Positions 8,862 through 17,211 are shown, numbered from the stretch's first letter. The stretch is 29,891 nt of DNA from Terrimonas_A sp036262095 (GCA_036262095.1 DATAJQ010000316.1:1-29891); one strand, 5' to 3'. Numbers and translations are program-made. Notes: a model not told the origin generated them from the sequence alone.

Positions 8862-10043
8862 TTATTTCAATACTTCAGCCAATTTACTTTCCAGACCCGA
8901 ACCCCTCAATCCTTCTCCCACTACTTTCCCCTGCGGATCTACCAGCACATTAAAAGGTATTCCATCAAAATGATATAAGCTTACTACAGCACTGTTCCAA
9001 AACTGCAGATCGCTCACCTGTGTCCAGGATAACTTGTCATCCTTTATTGCTTTCAGCCATTCATCTTTTTGGCCCGGCCTGTCTAATGATACTCCCAGGA
9101 TAGTGAAATTTTTTCCTTTGAATTTTTCATACGCTTTTACCAGATTGGGATTTTCACCACGGCAGGGCTGGCACCAACTGGCCCAAAAATCGACCAGCAC
9201 ATATTTACCACGGAAAGAACTGAGCTTGACCTGGTTGCCATTCACATCAGGAAGAGTGAAATCAGGCGCTTCCTTTCCTACCCAGCTTGCTTCCATTGCC
9301 CGCCTTGCATCTTCTTCCAATCCTTTTTTGATATCGGCAACGGCGCGGTGATCAGGGAATTTTTTAGCAGCCGCAGCTACCAGTTCATTTACTTTCTCAT
9401 TGGATAATGGCTCCAGACCAAACCCACTACCGTTAGCTGTCGATTGATAATACCCCAATTCAAACATCGCAAGAGCAGGATCACTCACCTTATTCAATGC
9501 ATCCAGGGTAAAGCCTTTGACCTTACCTGCCAGTTCGCGCTGGCGGGTCATCAAAGGAAATACGAGACTGTCCGGCGCATTGATCTTTTGCAGGCTGTCC
9601 ATTTGCTTCACAACGCCAAAGATTTGCTGAAGATCATTATTGAACGAATACATGAAATCCTTCATCTGCTGGCTGGCTGGTGAGCCCTCCACTTCATATT
9701 TCTCTGCAAACTGGTTGTTTTCCTTACTTAGCTGAATGGTCAGTTTCACCTTATCCTTGTCATTGATCACGGAAGCTACAGGATACATACTCTGGTCGAG
9801 ACGGAGATTAAAGACAACAGACTCGTCGGGATTGGCCTTCAGGGTAAACTTACCATCCTTGCCAATTGCTGCAGAATCTTCCAGCACAGGCTGCATGGCT
9901 GCAGCAGATATCTTTTCCAGGTATACCATTTTGGCACTGCTATTCAGGATCGATCCGCTTACCTCGAATTTCTTTCCTTCGGTCTTGCTGTTACAAGATG
10001 CCAGCAGAGCTCCTGCCAGCACGGCAATCATCAGTTTTTGCAT
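8862..10043 (-). CDS. TlpA-like thiol-disulfide oxidoreductase lipoprotein (DUF4369 + AhpC/TSA)
   Basis: This 393-residue protein starts with a lipoprotein signal (lipobox LLASC, cysteine 17). Residues about 25-125 resemble the DUF4369 domain common in Bacteroidota oxidoreductases (FEVSGSILNSSAKMVYLEKI). A helical linker follows, then a thioredoxin-fold domain from about residue 255. The redox motif is WASWCQPC with cysteines 291 and 294, and the cis-proline is in FDGIPFNVLVDP. It probably keeps cysteines of exported proteins or cytochromes reduced on the periplasmic side. GatB lies 47 bases upstream on the same strand. A perfect 10-bp palindrome TACACGTGTA (10074-10083) in that gap may be an operator, but no promoter is clear. 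Confidence 0.92.
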   Translation of the reverse strand: MQKLMIAVLAGALLASCNSKTEGKKFEVSGSILNSSAKMVYLEKISAAAMQPVLEDSAAIGKDGKFTLKANPDESVVFNLRLDQSMYPVASVINDKDKVKLTIQLSKENNQFAEKYEVEGSPASQQMKDFMYSFNNDLQQIFGVVKQMDSLQKINAPDSLVFPLMTRQRELAGKVKGFTLDALNKVSDPALAMFELGYYQSTANGSGFGLEPLSNEKVNELVAAAAKKFPDHRAVADIKKGLEEDARRAMEASWVGKEAPDFTLPDVNGNQVKLSSFRGKYVLVDFWASWCQPCRGENPNLVKAYEKFKGKNFTILGVSLDRPGQKDEWLKAIKDDKLSWTQVSDLQFWNSAVVSLYHFDGIPFNVLVDPQGKVVGEGLRGSGLESKLAEVLK

Positions 10044-10090
10044 AAATGTGTTCTTGTTTAAAAACTTTGTTACTACACGTGTACGGTCTT

Positions 10091-11539
10091 TTATGTTCTG
10101 AGTTTTTCTAAAATAATTTCATTAGTCACTTTAGGATCTGCTTTCCCTTTCGATCGCTTCATTACTTCCCCTACAAATAAGGCCAGTACTCCTTTCTTTC
10201 CTTTTTTATATTCTCCCACTTTGTCCTTGAACTTCAGCAACACTTCATCAATGATCGGTTCCAGGGCCCCGGCATCAGATTGCTGCAACAGGTTTTGTTG
10301 CTCTGCGGCTGTTAAAGGATCCGTTTGCGGGTTATCCAGCAAATAAGCAAACAAGCGGGTGGAGGCAACGGTGAAACTCAGTTTTCCTTCATCTGTCAGC
10401 TTTACCAGCCTGGCAAGCTGTGCTGCCGGAACAGGAAAATCATTGATGGTTTTGTTCTGTTCGTTCAGCCATGATTTCACCGGGCCCAGCATCCAGTTAG
10501 CCGCAGCTTTATAAAGTGAAGTGTGGGTGGTTAGTTGCTCAAAATAATCAGCCAGCTCTTTTTCTTCAGTCAGCACACGCGCATCATATTCCGGCAGGCT
10601 CCATTCAGTTGTATATTTCTGTACCCGGTCTTCCTGCAGCACAGGCAGGCTTTCTTTTATTGCAGCAATAAAAGATTCCTCAAGTTGAAAAGGTGTAAGA
10701 TCAGGATCGGCAAAATACCGGTAATCATCTGCATCTTCTTTATCGCGAATGGAAAAGGTAGTTCCTTTATCAGCATCAAAGCTTCTCGTTTGCTGAAGAA
10801 TGGGTTCACCCTTCTCCATCAAACCGATCAGCCTTGCAGTTTCTGCTTCCACCGCGCGTTTTGCATTGCGGATGGAATTAAGGTTTTTTATCTCCACTTT
10901 AGTGCCCAGGCGCTGATCACCCTTCTTGCGTACAGAAATGTTTACATCGCAGCGAAGGCTCCCTTCTTCCATATTACCATCACATACATCAAGATATCTT
11001 ACCAGCTTCCTTAACTCGGTAAGATAGGCGACTGTTTCTTCAGCGCTTCGCAGATCAGGTTCGCTCACTATTTCAATCAATGGTGTGCCGGCCCTGTTGT
11101 AATCAATGCAGGTGTTAAGCTCATCCACATCGTGCAGGCTCTTTCCTGCATCTTCCTCCAGGTGAATTCGGTTAAGCCGGATGGCTTTCTTTTCATTACC
11201 TGGTCTGATAGTGATGTAACCGCCTTTGCAGATAGGAGTGGTATGCTGGGAAATCTGGTATCCTTTGGGGAGATCGGGGTAGAAATAGTTTTTGCGGGCA
11301 AAATAATTTGACCGTTCTATTTCGCAGTGGCAGGCCAGCCCCATACGGATAGCATGTTCGATGGCTTTTTTGTTCATTTTGGGAAGAGTGCCGGGGTGAC
11401 CCAGGGTAATAGGGCTTACCTGTGTATTGGGAGGTGCCCCATATTCAATACTATCGCCGCAAAATAATTTGCTCCTGGTCAGAAGCTGGGCATGCACTTC
11501 CAGCCCTATCACGATTTCGTATGTAGATTCGTCCGCCAT
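10091..11539 (-). CDS. gatB: Aspartyl/glutamyl-tRNA(Asn/Gln) amidotransferase subunit B
   Basis: GatB activates the wrongly charged Glu-tRNA(Gln) or Asp-tRNA(Asn) so that GatA-derived ammonia can amidate it. The family signatures are clear: YEIVIGLEVHAQL at the N-terminus, LFCGDS, PDLPKGYQISQ, GSLRCDVNISV, KVEIKNLNSIRN, and RYFADPDLTPF. The C-terminal YqeY-like tail, about residues 340-482, ends with FVGEVMKRSKGKADPKVTNEIILEKL. I chose ATG 11539 (482 residues, MADESTYE). An in-frame start at 11587 would add 16 unconserved residues and would lie upstream of the likely promoter at 11552-11559. No gatA or gatC is nearby, as is usual where these genes are scattered. Confidence 0.96.
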   Translation of the reverse strand: MADESTYEIVIGLEVHAQLLTRSKLFCGDSIEYGAPPNTQVSPITLGHPGTLPKMNKKAIEHAIRMGLACHCEIERSNYFARKNYFYPDLPKGYQISQHTTPICKGGYITIRPGNEKKAIRLNRIHLEEDAGKSLHDVDELNTCIDYNRAGTPLIEIVSEPDLRSAEETVAYLTELRKLVRYLDVCDGNMEEGSLRCDVNISVRKKGDQRLGTKVEIKNLNSIRNAKRAVEAETARLIGLMEKGEPILQQTRSFDADKGTTFSIRDKEDADDYRYFADPDLTPFQLEESFIAAIKESLPVLQEDRVQKYTTEWSLPEYDARVLTEEKELADYFEQLTTHTSLYKAAANWMLGPVKSWLNEQNKTINDFPVPAAQLARLVKLTDEGKLSFTVASTRLFAYLLDNPQTDPLTAAEQQNLLQQSDAGALEPIIDEVLLKFKDKVGEYKKGKKGVLALFVGEVMKRSKGKADPKVTNEIILEKLRT

Positions 11540-11551
11540 GGTTAAGAAGCG

Positions 11552-11559
11552 CAAAAATA
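11552..11559 (-). promoter_or_regulatory. Likely gatB -7 element (TATTTTTG)
   Basis: On the minus strand TATTTTTG exactly fits the Bacteroidota -7 pattern TAnnTTTG. It ends 12 bases before the gatB ATG, implying a 5' leader of only a few bases. The nearest upstream TTTG is 25 bases away, longer than the usual 19-21, so the -33 box is weak. Confidence 0.5.
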
Positions 11560-11585
11560 AACCATTTTGGCGGGGTGGAGGGTGC

Positions 11586-11616
11586 AAAAAAGTAGCCCCC
11601 CTGAGAACAGGAGGGC
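11586..11616 (-). terminator. Terminator after the PDZ-protein gene
   Basis: On the minus strand a 9-bp stem with one mismatch (11608-11616 pairing with 11595-11603) and a TTCT loop is followed by a T run (11591-11586). It lies 36 bases beyond the PDZ gene stop and just ahead of the gatB promoter, so it separates the two minus-strand genes. Confidence 0.8.
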
Positions 11617-11652
11617 GCCTAAACTATAATGCACATAAATAAATTCGGGTGA

Positions 11653-12660
11653 TCAGAGATCGGTGGTTTTCAGCCTCCGGGGAATGGTCAGGGTCACAGA
11701 CTCTGCTTTCCCTCCTCTTGTCAGTTTTATATTGATGCTTCCTTTCTCGCGGCTGTCACGAACAATTTTAGCCACTTCATCAGCACTATTCACAGATTTG
11801 CCGTCTACTTCAGTAAGTATATCACCTTCTTTGATACCGCCTTTGGCTGCATTGCCGTCTTCATCCACATCCAGCACTTTCACGCCTTTTCCATCTTCTG
11901 CATCCTGAACAGACATACCCAGTTTGGGGCCGCCGGTGCCTGACCAGCTCCAGTTTTGTCCCAGGCTACCATTGAAAGAAGGCATCCTGATCTTACCAAG
12001 GTTCATGTTCAGATCGCCCAGGTCAATATCAAACTGGCCGGGAGTAGTGCTGAAAACAGATACGCCTTTCCATTTAGTCAGTTCTGCTGTTTCCTTCATC
12101 TCTTTTTTATCACGGAGAAATCCAACAGTTACTTTTTCGCCTGCTTTATGTTTTTTGATAGCAGCAGACAGGTCATCCGGAGAATCTATTTTCTTATCAT
12201 CAATTTTAGTGATGATATCCCCCTTTTTCAGGCCGGCTTTTTCGGCTGCACTGCCCTTGGTCACTTCCTGCACTTCAACGCCTTTATCCACTTTCTCTGT
12301 AGTAACTCCCAGCATGGCGCGATCTGTATCAAAAGCCATGGAATTGAAGTCCGTATTGTAATTATAGGTATAGCGGTTTCCACCATACGCTCTTACATCT
12401 TTGATCTTATTACGGCGAACTGTTATCTCTCCATCAGAGTCCTTAACATCTTTTCCGTTTACGGTTACCTTGTCACCATTCACTTCAATAACAATCTTAT
12501 CAGCTTTATCTCCTTTGCGGGTAATAATAATCTGCTCAGCCGATTTATCCTTTTCATCTTTTTCTGCTTTCTCTTTGGCAGACTGGGCAAGCAAAGACGC
12601 AGGTACGAGCACAGCGGACATCAATAGGGTGAAAGAAATTTTCTGAATGACCTGTTTCAT
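11653..12660 (-). CDS. Periplasmic protein with two PDZ domains
   Basis: The 335-residue product has a signal peptide (residues 1-26, ending SLLAQS). A charged, lysine/glutamate-rich stretch and a strand-rich region (KIVIEVNGDKVTVNGKDV) precede two PDZ domains. PDZ1 is at about 112-195 (MLGVTTEKVDKGVEVQEV; KAGLKKGDIITKIDDKKI). PDZ2 is at about 245-328 (KLGMSVQDAEDGKGVKVLDV; GGIKEGDILTEVDGKSV). No protease domain is present, so it is not a complete DegP/HtrA protease. It more likely binds C-termini of envelope proteins or helps a separate protease. The gene is monocistronic, with a terminator behind and a good promoter with an operator-like palindrome in front. Confidence 0.88.
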   Translation of the reverse strand: MKQVIQKISFTLLMSAVLVPASLLAQSAKEKAEKDEKDKSAEQIIITRKGDKADKIVIEVNGDKVTVNGKDVKDSDGEITVRRNKIKDVRAYGGNRYTYNYNTDFNSMAFDTDRAMLGVTTEKVDKGVEVQEVTKGSAAEKAGLKKGDIITKIDDKKIDSPDDLSAAIKKHKAGEKVTVGFLRDKKEMKETAELTKWKGVSVFSTTPGQFDIDLGDLNMNLGKIRMPSFNGSLGQNWSWSGTGGPKLGMSVQDAEDGKGVKVLDVDEDGNAAKGGIKEGDILTEVDGKSVNSADEVAKIVRDSREKGSINIKLTRGGKAESVTLTIPRRLKTTDL

Positions 12661-12703
12661 ACTTTTTGAATTTATTTAATTATCTACGTTTCTTTTCGTA
12701 GTT

Positions 12704-12741
12704 CAAATATAAAGACATTTTCCTAAATACGAAACGTTTCG
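12704..12741 (-). promoter_or_regulatory. Promoter of the PDZ gene with overlapping palindromic operator
   Basis: On the minus strand TATATTTG (12711-12704) matches the -7 consensus TAnnTTTG. A -33-like TTTC (12734-12731) lies 19 bases upstream. The -33 sits inside the perfect 12-bp palindrome CGAAACGTTTCG (12730-12741), which resembles LacI-family operator symmetry. A small hairpin (12684-12688 with 12697-12701) lies in the expected 5' leader. A repressor bound to the palindrome would block the promoter. The promoter is a direct consensus match; the operator role is inferred. Confidence 0.65.
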
Positions 12742-13071
12742 GAAATGTTAAATAGAATTTCTTGACAGGCGGTAATTTCCGAGAACCGGGAACCCGGCCC
12801 ATTCCTAAGTAAATCTCCTGTTAGATAAAATCTCTATTAGTCATAAGTTTAGGATAATAGATCCCAAATGAAATTAGCCAGATTGACAATTATTTATATT
12901 TTTCTAATTGTCAACTAATTACACAGGTTGGATGATTTTTATTCTCCCGAATATCCCTAAATTAAAGAGGGTATTTCCCAAGTAGATTTCCTAAGTAGAT
13001 TTCGGGAAAAATATTCAGATTATTTCTCAGTTTTGGCCTATCCACCTAATCACCAAACGAACTGAGTCCCC
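12742..13071. other. 330-base gap with small repeats, no long gene
   Basis: No sizeable ORF is supported. Visible elements are a small GC hairpin (CCGGG-AA-CCCGG near 12786), a 9-bp perfect inverted repeat (12883-12891 with 12906-12914, loop 14), and a tandem direct repeat AAGTAGATTTC (12980-12990 and 12993-13003, one base variable before each copy). A similar AAGTAAATC-like element is near 12807. The stretch is AT-rich. I see no clear promoter for the small ORF that follows. Confidence 0.5.
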
Positions 13072-13197
13072 ATGTTGAAAATTCTTGCTGTAAGTGCAAT
13101 CATTCTCTGTGGCCTGATTATGATCTACGCCGTGAGCATTTATTTTGAAACAAAGAAAATGTATCCCAAAAAAGACCCTAAAGCTTTACGCTACTGA
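13072..13197 (+). CDS. Small single-pass membrane protein, 41 residues
   Basis: ATG at 13072 opens a 41-codon frame ending in TGA at 13195-13197. The product begins MLKILAVSAIILCGLIMIYA, a strong membrane helix at about residues 4-24, followed by a charged tail (FETKKMYPKKDPKALRY). This amphipathic design, with a short start, one helix and a basic C-terminal tail, is typical of real small membrane proteins rather than chance frames. Its last 7 bases overlap the end of the convergent alaS gene (13191-13193 is the alaS stop). Function unknown. No ribosome-binding site is seen. Confidence 0.6.
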   Translation: MLKILAVSAIILCGLIMIYAVSIYFETKKMYPKKDPKALRY

Positions 13198-15815
13198 GCT
13201 GAAAGGATTTTTTTAATGGCCGTGATCACTTCCTGCAGTTTGCCCGCATCCTGTCCACCGGCAGTTGCCAGTGTTTTTTGCCCGCCACCGCCACCTTTGA
13301 TCAGCGGTGCTATATGTTCCTTAATGATCTTACCTGCATCAAGATTTTTGGCAACAGCCACTGTTTCGGACATGCCGATAGCCACAAAGGGTTTGCCTCC
13401 GATATTGGCACATAATACAGCCAGGTAATCGTGCAGATTATTCTTAAGATCGAAACAAAGCCTTTTTAAGGCATCGGCATTATCCACTTCAATAATATCC
13501 CCGATAAACGTTACGCCGTTAATGATCTCATCTTTCTGCAGCAATTCATTGCGGATGCCTACGAGCTGACGTGCTTCCAGTCTTTCAATCTTCTTTTCCA
13601 GCGCAGCTTTATCTTCCAGCAGCTTTTCAATTGCTTTCAGCGGCTCTTTTGCTTTCAGCATTTCACCAGCCTGCCTGATCTGGCCAAGCTTATCGTTCAC
13701 ATATTTTATAGCCGACGGCCCTGTCAATGCTTCAATACGGCGCACGCCCGCAGCCACAGCAGATTCTGTGGTAATGGTAAACAGGCCGATCATACCGGTA
13801 TATCCCACATGCGTGCCACCACACAATTCGATCGAATAGGAAGGATCGATGATCACTACCCTTACCATATCTCCATACTTTTCGCCAAACAGGGCCATGG
13901 CACCAAGTTTCAGTGCTTCTTCCTTCGGCAATTCTTTTATTACCACAGGAATATTCTCCCTGATCTTCTCATTTACCAGTGATTCCACCTGGCGGATCTC
14001 TTCGTCAGTCATTTTGGAGAAATGTGAAAAATCGAACCGTAATACTTCCGGTGACACCAGTGATCCTTTCTGTGCCACATGCGTACCCAGCACCTTACGC
14101 AATGCTGCATGCAGCAAATGCGTGGCTGTATGATTATAGGCTGTATTCAACCGGTCTGTTTCATTCACCCATGCAGTTACAGGCAATGAAATATCCTTCG
14201 GCAGCTTATCCGTGAATTGAATGATGAGATCGTTTTCTTTGCGCGTATCTGTTACAGCAATCTTCTCTTCTCCAAACTGCAGCAATCCCGTATCCCCTAC
14301 CTGTCCACCGCTTTCTGCATAGAAAGGCGTTGTTTCCAGCACCAGTTGATATTGTTCTTTACCTTTTGCTTTTACTTTCCGGTATTTCACTACCTGCGTA
14401 TCAGCCTGCAGATTGTTGTATCCGACAAAGAATGTTTTATCCGCCTTATTGATATCCACCCAATCTTCAGTATCTATTGCTGTTGCTGCGCGCGAGCGCT
14501 CTTTCTGCCGCTGCATTTCATTTTCAAAGCCTTTTTCATCCACAGCCAGCTTGTTTTCCAAAGCGATCAGACGGGTAAGGTCGATAGGAAAGCCATAGGT
14601 ATCATACAGCTCAAAAGCATCTTTCCCGTCTATTTGCTTAAGAGACGGCATTTGCAGGATATCATCCACTTTTTTCAATCCTTTTTCCAGGGTGCGAAGG
14701 AAGGATTCCTCTTCTTCGCGGATAACGCGGGCTACAAACTCTGCTTGTTCATACAACTCCGGGAAAACATATTTGAATTGCAACGACAATCCCAGTACCA
14801 GTTGATGAAGCAATGGCTGTTTGAAATCGAGATAGGAATAGTAATATCTTACAGCCCTGCGCAATATCCTCCTGATCACATATCCGGCGCCTGTATTGGA
14901 GGGTAATTGCCCGTCAGCGATAGTGAAGCTGATCGCCCTTATATGGTCTGCCAGCACCCGGAAAGCAATGGCTTGCTTGCTGTCGCTGTAATCATATTTT
15001 TTACCGGTGATCTCTTCTACTTTCTGTATGGTGCCGGTGAAAATATCTGTATCGTAGTTGCTCGTTTTGCCCTGCAACACACGCACCAGGCGTTCGAAGC
15101 CCATACCTGTATCAACGTGCCTGGCCGGCAGCAGTTCAAGTTTTCCGTCTTTCAACCGGTTGAACTGCATGAATACATTGTTCCATATTTCAATCACCTG
15201 GGGATGGTCATTGTTCACGAGCGATTTGCCACTCACCTGTTGTCTTTCATTGTCCGGCCGGCAATCCACGTGTATTTCAGAGCAGGGGCCACAGGGGCCG
15301 GTATCGCCCATTTCCCAGAAATTATCTTTTTTATTGCCCAGCAGGATCCGGTCTTCAGCAATCCATCTTTTCCATTCATTATAAGCTTCTTCATCTTTAG
15401 GCAGCCCTTCTTTTTCATCACCTTCAAAAATGGTTACGTACAGCCTGTCTTTATCCAGTTTGTACACTTCGGTCAGCAATTCCCAGCTCCAGGCAATGGC
15501 GTCTTTTTTGAAATAATCGCCAAAGCTCCAGTTGCCCAGCATTTCAAACATGGTATGGTGATAGGTATCCACCCCCACTTCTTCCAGGTCATTATGCTTA
15601 CCACTTACCCGCAGGCATTTTTGCGTGTCGGCCACGCGGGAATACGGGGCTTTCTTATTTCCCAGGAAATAATCTTTAAACTGGTTCATCCCTGCATTGG
15701 TGAACATGAGCGTGGGATCGTTCTTGATCACGATGGGTGCTGAAGGCACGATCTCATGCCCTTTGGAACGGAAAAAATCCAGGAACTCTTTACGTATTTC
15801 TTCGCTGGTCAACAT
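13191..15815 (-). CDS. alaS: Alanine--tRNA ligase
   Basis: AlaRS charges tRNA(Ala) and hydrolyses mischarged Ser/Gly. At 874 residues it is full length. The class II aminoacylation domain is at about 1-360 (TSEEIRKEFLDFFRSKGH; PTLMFTNAGMNQFKDYFLG; TGPCGPCSEI; RHVDTGMGFERLV; LADHIRAISF). The editing domain has the zinc/active-site motifs NHTATHLLH and CGGTHV. A coiled region (EKLLEDKAALEKKIERLEARQ) leads to the C-terminal C-Ala domain, ending with a glycine-rich GGGGGQKTLATAGG. It starts at ATG 15815, matching the conserved N-terminus MLTSEEIR. The gene is divergent from the M23 peptidase gene. Confidence 0.98.
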   Translation of the reverse strand: MLTSEEIRKEFLDFFRSKGHEIVPSAPIVIKNDPTLMFTNAGMNQFKDYFLGNKKAPYSRVADTQKCLRVSGKHNDLEEVGVDTYHHTMFEMLGNWSFGDYFKKDAIAWSWELLTEVYKLDKDRLYVTIFEGDEKEGLPKDEEAYNEWKRWIAEDRILLGNKKDNFWEMGDTGPCGPCSEIHVDCRPDNERQQVSGKSLVNNDHPQVIEIWNNVFMQFNRLKDGKLELLPARHVDTGMGFERLVRVLQGKTSNYDTDIFTGTIQKVEEITGKKYDYSDSKQAIAFRVLADHIRAISFTIADGQLPSNTGAGYVIRRILRRAVRYYYSYLDFKQPLLHQLVLGLSLQFKYVFPELYEQAEFVARVIREEEESFLRTLEKGLKKVDDILQMPSLKQIDGKDAFELYDTYGFPIDLTRLIALENKLAVDEKGFENEMQRQKERSRAATAIDTEDWVDINKADKTFFVGYNNLQADTQVVKYRKVKAKGKEQYQLVLETTPFYAESGGQVGDTGLLQFGEEKIAVTDTRKENDLIIQFTDKLPKDISLPVTAWVNETDRLNTAYNHTATHLLHAALRKVLGTHVAQKGSLVSPEVLRFDFSHFSKMTDEEIRQVESLVNEKIRENIPVVIKELPKEEALKLGAMALFGEKYGDMVRVVIIDPSYSIELCGGTHVGYTGMIGLFTITTESAVAAGVRRIEALTGPSAIKYVNDKLGQIRQAGEMLKAKEPLKAIEKLLEDKAALEKKIERLEARQLVGIRNELLQKDEIINGVTFIGDIIEVDNADALKRLCFDLKNNLHDYLAVLCANIGGKPFVAIGMSETVAVAKNLDAGKIIKEHIAPLIKGGGGGQKTLATAGGQDAGKLQEVITAIKKILSAQ

Positions 15816-15837
15816 CTTAACTATTGTGATAATTGGG

Positions 15838-15868
15838 TTGATTTTTGCTGATTTACAGCCTATATTTG
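15838..15868 (+). promoter_or_regulatory. Possible promoter for the M23 peptidase gene
   Basis: TATATTTG at 15861-15868 exactly fits the -7 element TAnnTTTG on the plus strand. TTGA at 15838-15841 lies 19 bases upstream as a weak -33. The transcript would carry a leader of about 150 bases containing the large palindrome at 15876-15960. Medium to low certainty. Confidence 0.4.
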
Positions 15869-15875
15869 TTTACCC

Positions 15876-15960
15876 CCGCCTACGCTAAAGCTACGGCGGG
15901 CGAGGTCCGCCAGTGTTAAAAGTTGGAGGACTGCGTCCGCCGTAGCTTTAGCGTAGGAGG
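15876..15960. repeat. REP-like large inverted repeat between alaS and M23 gene
   Basis: A perfect 21-bp inverted repeat (15879-15899 with 15937-15957) extends to 26 matching pairs with short mismatches: 15876-15877 pair with 15959-15960, and 15901-15902 pair with 15934-15935. The arm core GCTAAAGCTACGG is GC-rich and itself nearly palindromic. A direct GTCCGCC repeat is in the centre (15905-15911 and 15935-15941). This design resembles repetitive extragenic palindromes moved by Y1 (RAYT-type) transposases; whether it occurs elsewhere in the genome cannot be seen here. Confidence 0.75.
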
Positions 15961-16022
15961 AAGCAAAGTTAAAAGAATCAAACGGCATTTATACCCCCGA
16001 AAAACCGGTACGGCTGCTTGAA

Positions 16023-16994
16023 ATGAAGAAAATAAAATACTACTATAATACCAATACCCTTCGCTATGAAAAGCTGGAAGTGCCTTTGCGGGTAAAGCTT
16101 TTACGCATTTTTGGTTTTGTAGCCGCCGCTGTTGTAACGGCTATTCTTATTTCCTATTTCGCTTTCCAGTTTGTAGGATCTCCCAACGAAAAACTCCTGC
16201 GTATACAAAATGAACGGTTGAAAGACCGTTATGCCCAGTTGGACGAACAGCTCCAGTCGCTCGATCAGCAAATGAAAGAGCTGGAAAAAAGGGATAATAA
16301 TGTATACCGTTCCATTTTTGAGGCCAATCCCATCCCCGATAGTGCCCGGGCCAAAGAATTGGAAGACCAGAAAGAGTTTGCGACCATCATGGGCATGAGC
16401 AATAATGAGCTTCTTAATTCCATCACCGGCACCATCAATAACCTGAACAGCCGCATTAAAGTACAAAACGCTTCGTATAATGAGATGGACGGGCTGATAA
16501 AAAACAAAGAAGAACTTCTTTCCCATACCCCTGCCATTCAGCCGGTAAGTAATAAGGACCTGAGCCGGATCGCTTCTGGTTTTGGCTACCGGATAGACCC
16601 GGTTTATAAAACGATCAAAATGCATGCAGGGCTTGATTTTGCAGCACCGCAGGGCACGCCTATTTATGCTACTGCAGATGGTACGGTCACCACTTCAGGC
16701 AATTCAGGCAATGGCTATGGCAACCATGTTATCATCCGTCATGGTTATGGTTATGAAACCCTGTATGGACACATGGTCAAAGTAAAAGCCAGGGTAGGCC
16801 AGGCCGTGAAAAGAGGAGAAGTGATCGGCTGGGTAGGCAGCACCGGCAAATCGACCGGCCCGCATTGCCATTATGAAGTGCACAAGAATGGCAATAAAAT
16901 AGATCCTGTTTATTTCTTCTATAATGATCTTTCTCCTGAACAGTTTGACAGGTTGTTAAAACAAGCTGCCGCTTCTAATCAAAGTTTTGATTAA
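16023..16994 (+). CDS. M23-family metallopeptidase, membrane-anchored
   Basis: This 323-residue protein has a cytoplasmic N-terminus, one membrane helix (about 25-50), a coiled coil (about 55-95) and a C-terminal M23/LytM domain (about 178-300). The zinc ligands are visible as H201 and D205 (HAGLDF) and H283 in HCHYEVH. H250 and H281 are the usual catalytic histidines. All zinc-site residues are present, so it is probably an active peptidoglycan endopeptidase on the periplasmic side. The coiled coil recalls division-associated EnvC/NlpD-like proteins, which regulate amidases, but those lack some ligands. The start is ATG 16023. Divergent from alaS. Confidence 0.93.
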   Translation: MKKIKYYYNTNTLRYEKLEVPLRVKLLRIFGFVAAAVVTAILISYFAFQFVGSPNEKLLRIQNERLKDRYAQLDEQLQSLDQQMKELEKRDNNVYRSIFEANPIPDSARAKELEDQKEFATIMGMSNNELLNSITGTINNLNSRIKVQNASYNEMDGLIKNKEELLSHTPAIQPVSNKDLSRIASGFGYRIDPVYKTIKMHAGLDFAAPQGTPIYATADGTVTTSGNSGNGYGNHVIIRHGYGYETLYGHMVKVKARVGQAVKRGEVIGWVGSTGKSTGPHCHYEVHKNGNKIDPVYFFYNDLSPEQFDRLLKQAAASNQSFD

Positions 16995-17010
16995 GACCCT
17001 TAAAGGTCTG

Positions 17011-17181
17011 CCAGTCGTAGATGGGCTTCCCACAAAGACACGTAGACATCCAAAGGGTTTCGGGTTAATTTTTTTATTTCCGGTATAGCTATCTCATCAG
17101 TTATTCCTATTGAGGCTACCAGTATTATTATTATCTCTTTATGTGTCTACGTGTCTTTGTGGGAAGCCCATTTACGCCTGG
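17011..17181. repeat. Large 38-bp inverted repeat with 95-base spacer
   Basis: Bases 17021-17048 and 17144-17171 are perfect inverted repeats (28 bp). Extending outward to 17011 and 17181 gives 38-bp arms with 2 mismatches (36 of 38). The spacer 17049-17143 has no gene. The whole unit is 171 bases, the size of a miniature non-autonomous transposable element. No transposase is present and no clear target-site duplication could be confirmed by eye. Confidence 0.75.
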
Positions 17182-17211
17182 CAAAGGAGTTTTCCACATA
17201 CTGGTACAACC

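Noticed and set aside
10074..10083. Perfect palindrome TACACGTGTA as an operator for the TlpA-like gene
   Set aside because: A 10-bp palindrome is expected by chance about once per few kb, and no promoter element is seen near it; mentioned in the gene entry only.
11587..11587. Upstream in-frame start of gatB
   Set aside because: Adds 16 residues not typical of GatB and would begin upstream of the -7 element at 11552-11559.
14907..15743. 278-codon plus-strand frame within alaS
   Set aside because: Antisense to alaS, whose motifs are fully conserved; rich in His and Phe as expected from reverse translation.
17049..17143. Search for a gene or RNA in the spacer of the large inverted repeat
   Set aside because: No frame of useful length and no recognisable RNA fold; treated as spacer.
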